Source: Lepisosteus oculatus
Taxonomy: Eukaryota; Chordata; Actinopteri; Semionotiformes; Lepisosteidae
NCBI RefSeq assembly: GCF_040954835.1
Contig: NC_090697.1
Coordinates: 4,476,501 to 4,540,500, forward strand
Direction: 5' to 3'
Length of the DNA: 64,000 nt
The position numbers and the translations under genes were made by a program. Positions 45,888-57,234 of the stretch are shown here, piece by piece. Under the pieces are notes generated by a model that saw nothing but the letters and a program-made list of their open reading frames with translations, was not told the DNA's origin and made no database searches. Numbering within the stretch: the first letter of the stretch is position 1; the number at the start of each line of letters is the position of its first letter.

Positions 45888-46169
45888 AACCCCTTCACAA
45901 GCCTTCAAGGACTCTCTGGTATCCACCCAAACAAACACTTCGACAACATTAGATCTGGGACTCTTTTTGGGGACCACTGAGCTCATCCAAGCCGCCAAGT
46001 CCCAACCTTGCAGATGCTCTGTCAGCAGCCACCCTGAAGGATGCAGCATTCTACATACAACCACTGCTGTCCTTCTCAAGGGCCTGTCTAGCTGTTTCAC
46101 TGGGCCCTGAGTGACTGGTGGTTCAGAAAAACATCTTCCTCCTTTCTCCAAACCTGAGGAATGTCTCCC

Positions 46170-46463
46170 ATCCAGGTACTGACCAGATATGAGTCACTTA
46201 CTCCTGACACTTAGGAATGCAGTCCAGATGTCCATCTGGCACTCCCAAGACAGATAGGCGCCAATGGATGACCATTGATCATGATTGCCAGGCTTAGCTA
46301 AGTGCATCCCCATTTGGGAGCTGTCCCTTATCAAAAGAAAACATCATAAATCAGCATGCATGAATAGTTTCTCTGTGGCTGCACCACAGAGATGAACAGA
46401 GAGATGGGGCCTCATTTGGGAAAGCACTGCAACACTTAATTCTGTCTTATTAATAAGCATTGC
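46170..46463 (+). repeat. LTR-like repeat end, copy X
   Basis: AATGGATGACCATTGATCAT, GGGAGCTGTCCCTTATCA, CACCACAGAGATGAACAGAG and a terminal TTAATAAGCATTGCCTCTACA. The same 3' portion occurs inverted at 56505-56800 and, diverged, at 62690-62901. Confidence 0.55.
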
Positions 46464-46469
46464 CTCTAC

Positions 46470-46983
46470 AAGTTCATTGACACAACAAGTACAGTCTGGA
46501 GGATGTATGTTTTGCCTGGTCTTCTCTCTCCCCATCATTATATTTAGCCCATCCCAGGCCTGCTTTGCATTACCCATGTGCTTCTGCTCAGTTTTCTTTT
46601 TAAAATCTTTCTTAGCCCTCCTTACTTTACTCCTAAATTCCTTTTCTTTCTCTCTGACCACACCTGTATTAAAGGCAGACCGCTACTCATTTAGACACAT
46701 CTTAAGTTTCTTTACACACATGCCTTATTTTGGGGAAAAATTCCAAAAAATATTACTGTATTATTGTGTTTTCACAAAACTGGATACACAATGGTATGGC
46801 ACCCGTTAGCTTGTGTGCTTCGAGACAGGAGCCAAGAAACACCTGCCATTCTGTGGTGTCAAAGCAGTGTTTAAGTTCCTCCTTACTCTCCTCCGACCAC
46901 AGCTATACAGATTTTATACAGAGCTGTATATAGTTTTTCATGTTTAATCTTCTGTCGGTATTTCAGCAGAAGATGATTAATAT
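46470..46983 (-). pseudogene. L2-type LINE fragment (endonuclease-RT linker)
   Basis: Minus-strand reading: CFDTTEWQVF, FCENT, a RSAFNTG stretch, REKEKEFRSKVRRAKKDFKK, AKQAWDGLNIMMG and NEL. This matches the linker between endonuclease and reverse transcriptase in L2/Rex-type LINEs. Contains stops. A near-identical copy is at 55.4-56.35 kb. Confidence 0.7.
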
Positions 46984-47004
46984 TGTAACGCCCTCGCCTG
47001 TGTA

Positions 47005-47048
47005 ATATTATACGTCTTTTGCCCCAGTGGGCAAAAGACGTATAATAT
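47005..47048. repeat. Perfect 20-bp palindrome, 4-nt loop
   Basis: Left arm ATATTATACGTCTTTTGCCC (47005-47024), spacer CAGT, then the exact reverse complement (47029-47048). It lies just inside a TGTAACGCCCTCGCC sequence (46985-46999) and next to TATACGTC-rich sequence. Confidence 0.97.
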
Positions 47049-47149
47049 ACGTCTATTAAACGCATACCTTAGACGTCTAAATGTGGTCTACAATTCGTCT
47101 AGAATGAAATTCTAATATACGTATAAAGTTATACGTCAATTATACGTCT

Positions 47150-47541
47150 ATGTTTAGACGTTCATTATACATAAATGGTTGGAGTTCTATTTTACGGATA
47201 AATTTAGAGGACTATTATACATATATGGTTGGAGTTCCAGATAACTTTAGAGGTCTATTATACGGATAACTTTAGAGGACTATTATACGTATATGGTTAG
47301 AGGTCTATTATACGTATAACTTTAGAGGTTTATTATACGTATATGGTTAGAGGTCTATTACACGGATAACTTTAGAGGTCTATTATACGTATATGGTTAG
47401 AGGTCTATTACACGGACAACTTTAGAGGTCTATTATACGTATATGGTTAGAGGTCTATTATACGTATATGGTTAGAGGTCTATTATACGGATAACATTAG
47501 TGGTCTATTATACGTATATGGGTAGAGGTCTATTATACATC
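47150..47541. repeat. 25-bp minisatellite with alternating unit types
   Basis: About 15 units of 25 bp, built on TTAGAGGTCTATTATACG followed by TATATGG (type A) or GATAACT (type B). A and B often alternate, giving a 50-bp higher-order period. Type A contains the self-complementary TATACGTATA. Confidence 0.92.
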
Positions 47542-47549
47542 AAAGATAG

Positions 47550-49230
47550 ATTTTATAGGTGTAGAAACAAGTAAACCAAGCCAATGATTAGGTTTAGAAA
47601 TGTATTCTGAAAATACACATTCACACCTGAAACATATGTATTTCAAATTATACATTGTATACAATCAATCAACAATCAACATATGGGCAATAATCATAAA
47701 AAACACAACTAGTCTTAAACTTCAGCTACAAATTCTGGTAACATGGCAATATACAGTATAGTAATGACAAACACAAAACTAATTACAATAACACACTAAC
47801 TCAAAACCACATTTTGATTCAAATATACATTTTAAAATGTACAACTTCTATATTTCCAAGAAAAAAAAATATTACAATGGAAGTTAAGACGATTTTTGTC
47901 CACTATTCGCAAACCCTGTCTAATTGTCCTAACAGTTAGAACCAAAAACCTATTATTTTCAGAGTCCAGATCTCCTGGCCCCCTGCCTTGCATATGCATT
48001 CTTCAAGTAACACATTGCGTGCTCCTTTAATTCTTTTTCTGTTGATGTAGGGTGGACTTCAGCACCGCAGCTAGGAGAAAATTATATAATATTACTTCCC
48101 AAATAAATGATGATTAATATCTTCTTTAGTATAATCTAAAAAATGAACGGTTTACTAAGCTCAAAGCTGAAATAAATGTATAAAATTTGGCTTGCATCAT
48201 AGCAGTTGAGCAATAAAGTCTGTCCTAATTAAAGAGTACCCAAAGTTTGAAAGTACAACATAGAATAAGAATAAGAGAAACGGCAAAACGATTTTGTGTC
48301 ATCTTCCCCATTCAGACTATTTTATGTGCCATTATTTTGCTTATTCACGTACTATTTTAATCAAAATAATATTAAGAAAGATCTGTATGCATTCAGATAG
48401 TATTATTATTGTTCATACTTACACATCAAAAGAGGATTGCTGAGATATTTGCGGATATACTTCTACATTTGAAAAACGTGTCCAAAATGGTGACCAACGA
48501 ATACTAGCAATGCATTGTGGTATATAACCGGAAAATATGCTGGGTTCGATATTTTCTCAACGTATGCGTTTATTAATGTTGTCGATATTATGGTTGAAAT
48601 TTAACATTGATAATACATCGCAGCTATGTGCCCCCTGCTATGAGCTGATGTGCAATTTTAACGCATGCAGTTAGTAAGGATCGGTCACTGTTGTATGGTA
48701 TTATATATAATGACATTATGGAATAGGATGGGGACAGGCCTGGCATCACGGAGGGAGGGGGGAATGTCGCCCCTTCAGTTTTGGGCAAAAAGATTTACCT
48801 AACTTAATTTGCGCCCTAAAAAAATAGTTGTACTTTGTCAATGGTCAGACAACACTAAATGACACGAACAGTCACTCAGTCTGTTTGATGGGCAGGAGGG
48901 CTATCCGTCCAGGAACTGCACATATCAGTGTCGTTATTGAGTGTCAACATTACGATCCTGTTTGCTCAGGTGGACCGATTCCTTGCAGTAGTTTATCATT
49001 ATACTTAAAATCGTTATATAACTAGGACTAGTTATAGCAGTCTGTGCTTTCTGTTGGTTTTACAACATTTCTTTCTTAACGATTCAGAACGTCCATGTAG
49101 CTGCAAAAATGAACGCTTATGATACTTTTCGCTCCAGGCAATACAAACCGTGAGAGTGACGAAAAATGTGAAACTGAACTTCATTGCAAATACCAGATTG
49201 CTAGTCGTTATCTTCTATCATGAAGCACTA
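47550..49230. other. Intergenic DNA, no gene recognised
   Basis: Mostly AT-rich with no repeat family that I can link to other parts of the window and no domain-bearing frame. Confidence 0.4.
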
Positions 49231-50848
49231 ATCAATGGCATAGCCGCTGGAAGAGGTCCTCAACGGCACGCCTCGCTTCCACGCAACGCTCGGCCCCCGC
49301 CACCGCCGCCTTGTCTGGCCCCCTGGCTGACTCGGGGGCAGGATCCGGCATGCTCGCTCCCTGGCGACTGCTGCTGCTGCCGCCGCCGCTGCCTCTTTTT
49401 CCCCCGGCTCCGGCAAGTCCGCGTCCCTCGGCCTTCACCGGGCCTGCCCTCCACCAGGTGCAGTCGCTCCCCCTGCCACACCAACTCCTACCGGTCCAAG
49501 TCCAAACTGGCCCCCACTCACTGCAGTAGGTCCAGCCCCAGAATGCAGTCCTCCTGGATGGCTGCAAGGTAGCAGGGGTGGCGCACCGTCGCTGCACCCA
49601 GACGGAAGGCAAGCACCTGTTTCCCCCGGACTGCAGCGAGCTGTCCCGTCACGGTCCTCAGCCGCAGGCTGGAGGCCTCCCATCTTGGGGGGTTGGTGCC
49701 CTCGGTGTCGGGGAGGACGCCCGGTCGGAGTAGGGTTACCGATGAACCGGTGTCGAGTAGGGCCAGGCAGGGTTGGTCCTCGATTCGGCAGTGGAGGTAC
49801 AGGCCCCGGCTACAGCCGACTCGCCCCACGGTGGCGTGAGGGGCGCCGGTTTTTACAGCGCTCTCCGGAGCGGGGGTTGAGGTGTTCAAGGGCGGCCTTC
49901 CCCGCGCTGAGCCGCCCCGTTCCCGTTTCCCGACGCCGATCGGGAAATGCGAGGTTCGGGTGCACAGCAGAACCGGGCTCGGTGTCCCCTCTTCCTGCAG
50001 TGGTTGCAAATCAGCGTGCGGGGCTGTTCCGGGGGGTCGCTGCATGGGCTGGCTCCTCTTCCCCCTCGCTGGATTCCTCCGTCGCCGTCTTGGTCAGCCG
50101 GCAGGGCGCACTGCGTCTGCTGGCGCTTCCAGTCACCCCGAACACTGCCTCAGCCCGTGTAGCAAGGGCCAAGGCCTGCTCCAGCGATGTTGGCGCGGCC
50201 AGCTGCACGTGGCGCCGCAGCTCCTCGGGTGAGAGGGCCTTGAGAAAGGCCTGGAGAGCCAGCTCCCGCTGCGCCTCCCGGGGGAAAGTTGGGTATCCTC
50301 GGCGGGCGAGGAACATGACATCCGCGGCGACCGGGCCCAGTCGCTCTCCTGGTCGGCGCCGCTGCAGGGCCAGCCTCTCCCGCATCAAGTCCGGCGCCTC
50401 CTCTACACCGAAGCGCAGCTGGAGAGCTGCTGCCAGCGCCATGTAGTCGCCTCTGTCCTCCTCCGGGATGTCCAGGAGCACCTGGCATGCCGCTCCTTCC
50501 AGCGCCGCCGCCAGGTGGCCGGCCATCTCTGCCCGACTCCAGCCATTCGTCCGGGCCGCGAGCTGGAACTGCGCCTCATAGGTCTCCCAAGGCGCCTCAC
50601 CATCATAGCGACCTGGTCGCACCCGCGCCGATGGGTGTGGGAATCGCTGATCGGCTCCGGCAGGGAGGGCATCCTCTCTCCAATTCTACTGGCGGGACCA
50701 CTACTGGGTAGCCCTGGTAAGGGCTGTGGCCACCTGTCGCACCCAGGAGTTGCTCAGGCTCCCTATGTGCGCCGCCGATGGGTTCTGCGACTTTCAGCAT
50801 CAGCCGGCGCTTTACGGAATCGGGTAGTGTCTGCCACGAGTTGTTCAT
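49230..50848 (-). pseudogene. Gag-protease region of a Ty3/gypsy-like element, truncated before RT
   Basis: Minus strand from a start at 50848 (MNNSWQTLPDSVKRRL). Segments in order: GHSPYQGYP; a capsid-like region with RYDGEAPWETYEAQFQLAAR, HLAAALEGAACQVLLDIP and YPTFPREAQRELALQAFL; then an aspartic protease with LLDTGSSVTLLRPG (about 49770) and ILGLDLLQ. A further AVEDLFQRLCH stretch (about 49240) looks like the link before reverse transcriptase, where the element stops. Frames shift several times. High G+C (strikingly unlike the surrounding DNA) points to a rather recent insertion. Same family as the element at 1-1462. Confidence 0.85.
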
Positions 50849-50850
50849 TC

Positions 50851-50868
50851 TGCCCGCTTCTGACACCA
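50851..50868 (-). other. Primer-binding site (tRNA-Leu-like)
   Basis: TGGTGTCAGAAGCGGGCA on the minus strand, one base from the LTR end. Equivalent to 253-269. Confidence 0.75.
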
Positions 50869-50869
50869 A

Positions 50870-51220
50870 TGTAGCATTTGCAGGTTCTTTTTCAGAACTA
50901 AAGAACAGTGGAGACGCGATTAACCAAGCACTAGCTTTATTTAACAACCACACAAAACCAAACACAGGATCTACACACACAAGAGGAGACTGACGGAACA
51001 CGTACACATATTTAGGGTGGTAATTACCTAACAACACACTATACTTTTACAGGACTACACAGGGCACTAGAATTACTAGGACATTATTTACACAGGTAGG
51101 GTCAGCCGCTGGTCATCGTGCTGACCCTCAGACTCTCCCCGGCTACCACTCCCAGCATGCCCAGTGGTACTACGAGCACCTAGGGGCGCTTCCTCCTCAC
51201 CACCAGGCGAGGGCGTTACA
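50870..51220 (-). mobile_element. 5' LTR (351 bp) of the gag-protease element
   Basis: On the minus strand it starts TGTAACGCCCTCGCCTGGTG and ends CAAATGCTACA, with a polyadenylation-like AATAAAGCTAGTGC. No matching 3' LTR is seen in the window next to this copy. Confidence 0.8.
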
Positions 51221-52190
51221 ATACTGTAGCAATATATAGCTGTTTGTATTACCATATTCCACTTTCTTTGTAAACATCTGCGTCAATTTCTTTTATTCTT
51301 TGATTCATTCACATTAAATCCGCTTTACCACTAAAGGAAAGTTTTGGTAGCTGAGCATAAAAATAACGGGAGCATAAAGTCTCTGAACGTCATAAACAGT
51401 ATTCATTTAGGAACATAAATATATAATACAGTACAAACTGTCTATGGCTGGAAATGGTAGTTTAAATGAAAAATACACAACAGTATCCCACTTTCTTGAT
51501 TTTATGCATCAACGTTTTTCACTCGGTCACTTACTGTGGTTATTTTGAAAAAGTTTTGACATGCTCGTTCAGACTATATTCATTTCAAATTAATTTTTGT
51601 TTTCAGCTATTTTCAAAATAAATTTTACAGTTTTGTTGTAGGAAGCTAAAGTTTACGCTAACATTTAATGCACAAGAAGGGCTACCTATTGATCGTCTTT
51701 GGTCAGTGAATCACGATGTTCGCTGTGGGATGGTGAAGCAAAGCTCAGCCCCTGTAACACATTAATGAGTTTTAATGCACATTCTGAATGGCTCCATCTG
51801 TATGTAGAAGAAGAGAAGTGCCCTGCCTGGTCTGTGGGTGCACTGGTGGTTTTAAGAGATAAAAAGAGCCTGTGTCAAAAGAAAAATGGTCCTAGCGCTT
51901 TTTCATAATTGCTAGGTGGTGTAAAAAAACAAAAGTAGTTCCTGCATATACTGCAGAGTTCACCTACTGTATCTGTGACAAATTCTATGGAAAAAGTAAA
52001 ACTTTTAAAGTAAAAGTTTTTGGATTGTCTTTCTTTACTAAACATATCACAACGGTAGCTACTTCTCAAGATAATATTCAAATAAAGAAGGACAGCAGAT
52101 TAATGAGATCTCTAATGAAATCTCTTGGCTCTTCACCACATCTTAATTAACCAAAAGAAATACACTGGTTCCCACAGGCAAGCTCAGTAA

Positions 52191-52225
52191 CAGCAGGAGG
52201 GGCTACTAGAAATACTTTATAAATT
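52191..52225 (+). promoter_or_regulatory. Shared TAAR promoter block
   Basis: CAGCAGGAGGGGCTACTAGA then AATACTTTATAAATTG, about 130-160 bp before the start codon. Confidence 0.65.
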
Positions 52226-52351
52226 GAGAAGCAAAGAAGATACTAGCAATACTTGAAAGATAAATCTTACAGATTTTTTTTGGAGTAGACAGAGTTTGAG
52301 TGGGAAAAAGCAGCATTTCTAAGGAAGAGGAAGTAGAATTTTTCTCATATA

Positions 52352-53380
52352 ATGGATTTAAATGAAATAGGGGGACATCAAATAGTGCAGTACTGCTTTG
52401 CTTCCGACAATACATCTTGCACAAAAGAAACTCGATCCACAGCTGTTTATGTCATTTTATATGTTTTCTTTATATCAGTGGTGATGCTGACAGTGTGTGG
52501 AAACCTGATGGTGATCATCTCTATCTCTCACTTCAAGCAGCTCCACACACCAACTAACCTTCTCCTGCTCTCTCTGGCTGTGGCAGACTTTCTAATAGGG
52601 CTGATTGTGATGCCTTTGGCAATGATCAGATATATAGAAACCTGTTGGTATTTTGGGAGGACATTTTGTATTATTTTCTATTCTGTTCTCTTCATTCTTT
52701 CAGTTGCTTCTCTCATTAATGTTGTTTTCATAAGTATTGATCGGTATTTTGCTGTGTGTGACCCACTGCAATATTATAATAAAATAACAGTTAATGTTAT
52801 GTGCCTATATATAATATTCATTTGGTCATTCTCCGTATTTTATGTGTTGATGATTGTTACTTGTAATATTAATGTTATAACCTCTGCAGGTGCAAATGCC
52901 TGTCTAGGGGAATGTGTTTTTGAAATTAGTGCATCCTGGGTTATAGTTGATATGTTAGCTACTTTTATTTTGCCTTGCTCTATAATGATATGTATCTACA
53001 TAAAAATATTTATTGTTGCCAAAAGTCACGCACATGTGATCAAAACTGTTACTGAGCAACTGACATATCGAAGTGGAAGAAACACTAAAGTTTCCAAAAG
53101 ATCTGAAATAAAAGCAGCCAAAACCTTAGGAACTGTAGTGGCTGTATTCCTTCTGTGTTTCCTGCCCTATTATATTGGCAGTCTAGTTCAAGGAGATCTT
53201 AGTGTCTCTTCTTCAGTAACTAACTCATTAATTTTTATTATAAATACAAGCTCTGCAATGAATCCTATTATTTATGCTTTGTTTTATCCCTGGTTTCAAA
53301 AGTCAGTGAAAGAAATATTAAAATTCCGGGTATGTGATCGAGCATCCAATCTTATCAATTTGTTCCCTGAAAATCAATGA
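52352..53380 (+). CDS. taar: Trace amine-associated receptor (TAAR), subfamily B, 342 aa
   Basis: Intronless class-A GPCR. Seen: N20 (NTS), C15/C23, LHTPTN, LAVAD, C106 (3.25), DRY at 130-132, ECL2 CLGEC (184-188), F268 at 6.48, P270. The TM7 fingerprint is altered at its first residue (SSAMNPIIYALFYPWF, S300 in place of Asn). Position 3.32 is L113; D200 is at 5.42 (P208 = 5.50). Start MDLNEIGG matches the 60 kb copy. A polyadenylation signal AATAAA lies at 53464-53469. It differs from the 60 kb copy at 16 residues, eight of them within residues 104-119 (TM3). Expected to be an olfactory receptor of the non-classical amine type. Confidence 0.96.
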   Translation: MDLNEIGGHQIVQYCFASDNTSCTKETRSTAVYVILYVFFISVVMLTVCGNLMVIISISHFKQLHTPTNLLLLSLAVADFLIGLIVMPLAMIRYIETCWYFGRTFCIIFYSVLFILSVASLINVVFISIDRYFAVCDPLQYYNKITVNVMCLYIIFIWSFSVFYVLMIVTCNINVITSAGANACLGECVFEISASWVIVDMLATFILPCSIMICIYIKIFIVAKSHAHVIKTVTEQLTYRSGRNTKVSKRSEIKAAKTLGTVVAVFLLCFLPYYIGSLVQGDLSVSSSVTNSLIFIINTSSAMNPIIYALFYPWFQKSVKEILKFRVCDRASNLINLFPENQ

Positions 53381-53510
53381 ATTTTGCATGCATACTAAAC
53401 TAAACATCACTTTGTTTCATGTAAATGTATTTCATTGTATATGAACATTATTCATACACGCTAAATAAAGTAAAAATAAAATAGGAGCGGAAAATGAGTT
53501 TTGCAAATGT

Positions 53511-54480
53511 ACAGATGCAGCCATTTAAAGTGCGCGGCACAGACACGTACCGGAGGTAATTGGCTACGGCCTCGAGCATCGTGACGCGCGATGACGCAAA
53601 ATAGCACGGTACGTGATTGGTTGACCGACAGGGGCACTCGTGGTGCGTTGGTCGGTCTTAGAAAGATTTAAATGTCTTTACTGTGCCCGTTTTAGTATTG
53701 AATATTTATATGGAATTTTACCACTGAAGGGAAATCTTAGTACCTGAGCATAAAAAGAATAGGAGCATACTGTAACACGTGTGAACATATACATACAGTA
53801 TATGGCTGGTCTCAGTACTTTAAAGAAAACATACACACCAGTATTTCATTTCTCCCTAAACATTTTAAGCATCGAAGTCTTTAACTAACATGATACCGGA
53901 GTCAACAAGCATACTTTCAGAATTTGATTAAAAGGGAATATAATATGGAATCGCGAATCTAAAGAAATTAATAACGATATAATTATATTCATGTACCGCA
54001 ACACAAGAATAGTACACGCTGTACGATGTCTATTGATAATGTTTGTAGGGCTTTTTCAACACTCCTCATGTGACCTTGCCGGTGGCACTGTGGGTTACGT
54101 TCCTGACTCCCACATTACACAAGTTGGGTGTTCAAATCCAGCTGGAACCATTACTTTTTTTTTTTAACAAACATTTCTTTGAAAAAATAAAATCTTTCCC
54201 TGGCTCAGAGATTAAATAAAACTTCACTCGCACCAAACAAAATTATATTTCTAAATATCACAACATGATTGAATTTAAGTCATTTTAATAACAATGGATA
54301 GTTACCTATGCGTTACAATATAAACATTTATATTGATTTAAATTGGGTTTAAATCGCCTTTATTTAAAACCCAGAAATAAAGCTGATACTGTTTAGACTT
54401 TTAATTATTTAAAACTGTATTACAGCAGCATAATGCACAATGCAACGTAAATCGCTATCTTTGTCTTCTGCGTAATAATG
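53511..54480 (-). repeat. One-arm copy of the inverted-repeat family
   Basis: In the same orientation as the right arm at 6332-7362. It begins CAGATGCAGCCATTTAAAGT and runs through CGGTACGTGATTGGTTGACC, CACTCGTGGTGCGTTGGTCG and CTCCCTAAACATTTTAAGCA, the tRNA-like module (GTTCAAATCCAGCTGG near 54133) and ATATCACAACATGATTGAAT. It then jumps to sequence like 7405-7560 (TGCGTTACAATATAAACATT; TATCTTTGTCTTCT). Confidence 0.7.
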
Positions 54481-54499
54481 TTCACCTCTCTGTCTGTCA

Positions 54500-55150
54500 A
54501 ATTAACAATAGTAATAATAATGAACTTTATTGTATATGGCGCCTTTAATGGTGGCTCCTCAAAGCGCTTTACATGATAAAAACAATAACAACAGTACTGT
54601 TCGGCTGGGCAAACGATTTTTTTTTTTAAAGAAATACAAAATGAGATATAATGATGGGTTCCGGCTTAGACATTAACAAAGAGCATAACATGGGGGCGGC
54701 GTAGCGGTCGGCTCTGGCTTTCCCATCTATACCGATGTACTGCAAGTACAACCCCTCTCTCTGCGGGGAGGAGAGCAGAGTAATGTAAACTCATAGATGG
54801 GGATTATTAGGAGGCCATGATTGGTAAGGGCCAATGGGAATTTGGCCAGGACGCCAGGGTAATACCCCTACTGTTTTCAAGAAACACCCTGGGATTTTCA
54901 GTCATTTTATGTCTCATCTGAAGGATGGTGCCTGTTTACAGAATAGTGTCCCTGACACTATACTGGGGCATTAGGACCCACATGGACCGCAAGGTGAGCG
55001 CCCCCTGCTGGCCCCACTAACACCTCTTCCAGCAGCAATCTTAGTTTTTCCCAGGAGGCTTCCCATCCAGGTACTGACCAGGCTCACACCTGCTTAGCTT
55101 CAGTGGGTTGCCAGTTCTGAGTAGCAGAGCTGGGGCTGCTGTTTCCCAAT
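54500..55150 (-). mobile_element. SINE3-like element with 5S-derived head
   Basis: Tail-like CCTCAAAGCGCTTTACATG near 54560, body modules from 54765 (GGGGAGGAGAGCAGAGTAAT; CACTATACTGGGGCATTAGG), then the head at about 55035-55135 (CCCATCCAGGTACTGACCAG and GCTCACACCTGCTTAGCTTC, complement of 5S rRNA). An unrelated ~130 bp stretch (54600-54760) separates tail and body. Confidence 0.75.
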
Positions 55151-55369
55151 TATTTTTCCTGCCATTTTCACAAGCTTGGACAGTTTGATTTTGCTTTTCA
55201 ACCCCAGGATTCCATACTATACTGTCATGTTAAATCCCAGGATGCCCTCAACAAGGCTTTTATATGCCCTCTCTAGGACATTTTGACTCATAAGTTCTTG
55301 AGTCTTTGAATTAAAACCCCCCTCTGACTTGCTTTCTTAAAAATGTTGTCTATGTTCTCAGTGTAACTC

Positions 55370-56350
55370 AGCCTCTGATCAATATGTGTTCCTCATTCCA
55401 TACATTTGGCTTAAAGTGAGCTGAGAGCCACAGTTCTAATATCTTTGAGTAATTTAGCCCCTGGCTTTTTCGGAGTAGGTATAACTGTAGATACTTTCCA
55501 TATGTCTGGCACTGTATGGACATTGGGCAAGAACTGAAAAAGCTGGGTAAAAACCCCTTTAAGCTGGCTAACACAGACTTTTAGCACCTCCCCCCTTAAA
55601 CCGTCAGGTCCTGGTGCTTTGTTTGTTTTGATGCATGCTAGACACACAGCTACCTCCTATTCTGACAATTGTATGGGTGGGCGTATGGGAACTTCTGGAG
55701 TCTGTGGAGTCAAACTTTCTATAAAACTGATTAAGTTCATTGACAAAATAAGTACAGTCTGCAATATGTATGTTTTGCACTGTCTTCTCTCTCCCCATCA
55801 TTATATTTAGTCCATCCCAGGCCTGCTTTGCATTACACATGTACTGTAAAGCTTCTGCTCAGTTTTCTTTTTAAAATCTTTCTTAGCCCTCCTTACTTTA
55901 CTTCGAAATTCCTTCTCTTTCTCCCTGACCACGCCTGTATTAAAGGCAGACCGCTACTCATTTAGACACATCTTAAGTTTCTTGACACACATGCCTTATT
56001 TTTGGGAAAAATTCCAAAAAATATTACTGTATTATTGTGTTTTCACAAAACTGGATACACAATGTTATGGCACCCGTTAGCCTGTGTGCGTCGAGACATG
56101 AGCCAAGAAACACCTGCCATTCTGTGGTGTCAAAGCAGTGTTTAAGTTCCTCCTTACTCTCCTCCAACCACAGCTATACAGATTTTATACAGAGCTGTAT
56201 AGGGTTTTTCACGTTTAATCTTCTTTCTGTATTTCAGCAGAAGATGATTAATGTTGTGGTCAGATTTACTGAGAGGGGGCCTGCACACTGCTCTATAAGT
56301 GTCAGTAATGTTTCCAAAGCACTTATCGAGGACACATGTTGAGCCCGTCG
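55370..56350 (-). pseudogene. L2-type LINE fragment (endonuclease end to RT start)
   Basis: Minus strand: an endonuclease end with LDKCFGNITDTY and PLSKSDHN (the SDH motif), CFDTTEWQVF-type linker, REKEKEF..KVRRAKKDF, AKQAWDGLNIMMG and ELNQFYRKFDS, then RT start NKAPGPDGLRGEVLK and PDIWKVSTVIPTPKKPG. Stops and small frame changes occur. Confidence 0.75.
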
Positions 56351-56504
56351 GACATGTGATGTACTGTATTGCTGACGGGCAGGAAGGACATTGAAGAAGA
56401 AAAATAATAATGTTGTTTTGTCCATCACTATACAAACAAATAGTCAAATAGCATAATAAGATAACTGGTGAAACACAAACAAACCGAAAGTGATGATGAA
56501 CTGT

Positions 56505-56830
56505 GCAGCGGCAATGCTTGTTAATAAGACAGAATTAAGTGTTGCTGTGCTTTCCCAAATGAGGCCCCATCTCTCTGTTCATCTCTGTGGTGCAGCCCCA
56601 GAGAAACTATTCATGCAGGTTGATTTAAGGTTTCTATTGATAAGGGACAGCTCCCAAATGGGGATGCACTTAGCTAAGTCTGGCTATCATGATCAATGGT
56701 CATCCATTGACGCCTAACTGTCTAGGGAGTGCCAGATGAACATCTGGGCTGCATTCCTAAGTGTCAGGAGTAAGTGACTCATATCTCACCTTGATTAACC
56801 AATCAGGGATTGGTAGGGCTGAGTAACCCA
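56505..56830 (-). repeat. LTR-like repeat end, copy Y (inverted)
   Basis: The minus strand ends TTAACAAGCATTGCCGCTGCA at about 56505. It contains CACAGAGATGAACAGAGAGA and GGGAGCTGTCCCTTATCA, the same as copy X at 46170-46463. Confidence 0.55.
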
Positions 56831-57234
56831 CATGGGTCTCTGATGCCCAGGAAACTTTCAGCCAATGAACGGGCTGAAGTTCCTCCAGGTAAAAACAGGC
56901 AACACAGAGAGCCTGGAGTAGGAACAATTGTAGGAGAATTCAAGGAGAATTCCAGGGGTGCGAGACAATTCCAGGGCAGGATGGCCCAGGAGCAGAAAGG
57001 CTCCCAAGGGCAGGACATTCTCACAGCGCGCCTCCTGAACATCCTGAGACTCAGCCCGGACAACCACGGAACGGCCGTGTGTCCGAGTGCCAGAACTTTC
57101 CTCTGTTCTAAGAGTCTACAGCGGAGGTTGCCAGAGAGTAACCAGAAGATCCACCCGAGGTTAGCACCAGCAGCAGGCCTTGTGAACAGGTTGGAACTGT
57201 GGACAGCTGAATCAGTATGCAGAACTAGCACTTC

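Larger units (their letters stand above)
51431..53510 (+). repeat. Tandem duplicate A containing the 52 kb TAAR gene
   Basis: Aligns almost base for base with 58959-61456, starting at GTACAAACTGTCTATGGCTG and ending at GAGTTTTGCAAATG. The main difference is about 430 bp present only in the 60 kb copy (about 59110-59540). Confidence 0.93.

Noticed and set aside
45765-46151. 128-aa minus-strand ORF
   Set aside because: It overlaps an LTR-like promoter region and has no recognisable domain.
47150-47541. CRISPR-like array
   Set aside because: Units are contiguous 25-bp tandem repeats without unique spacers, in a vertebrate genome.
52206-52424. 72-aa minus-strand ORF repeated at 60153-60371
   Set aside because: It is conserved only because the whole region is a recent duplication. 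It is antisense to the TAAR promoter and start and shows no domain.
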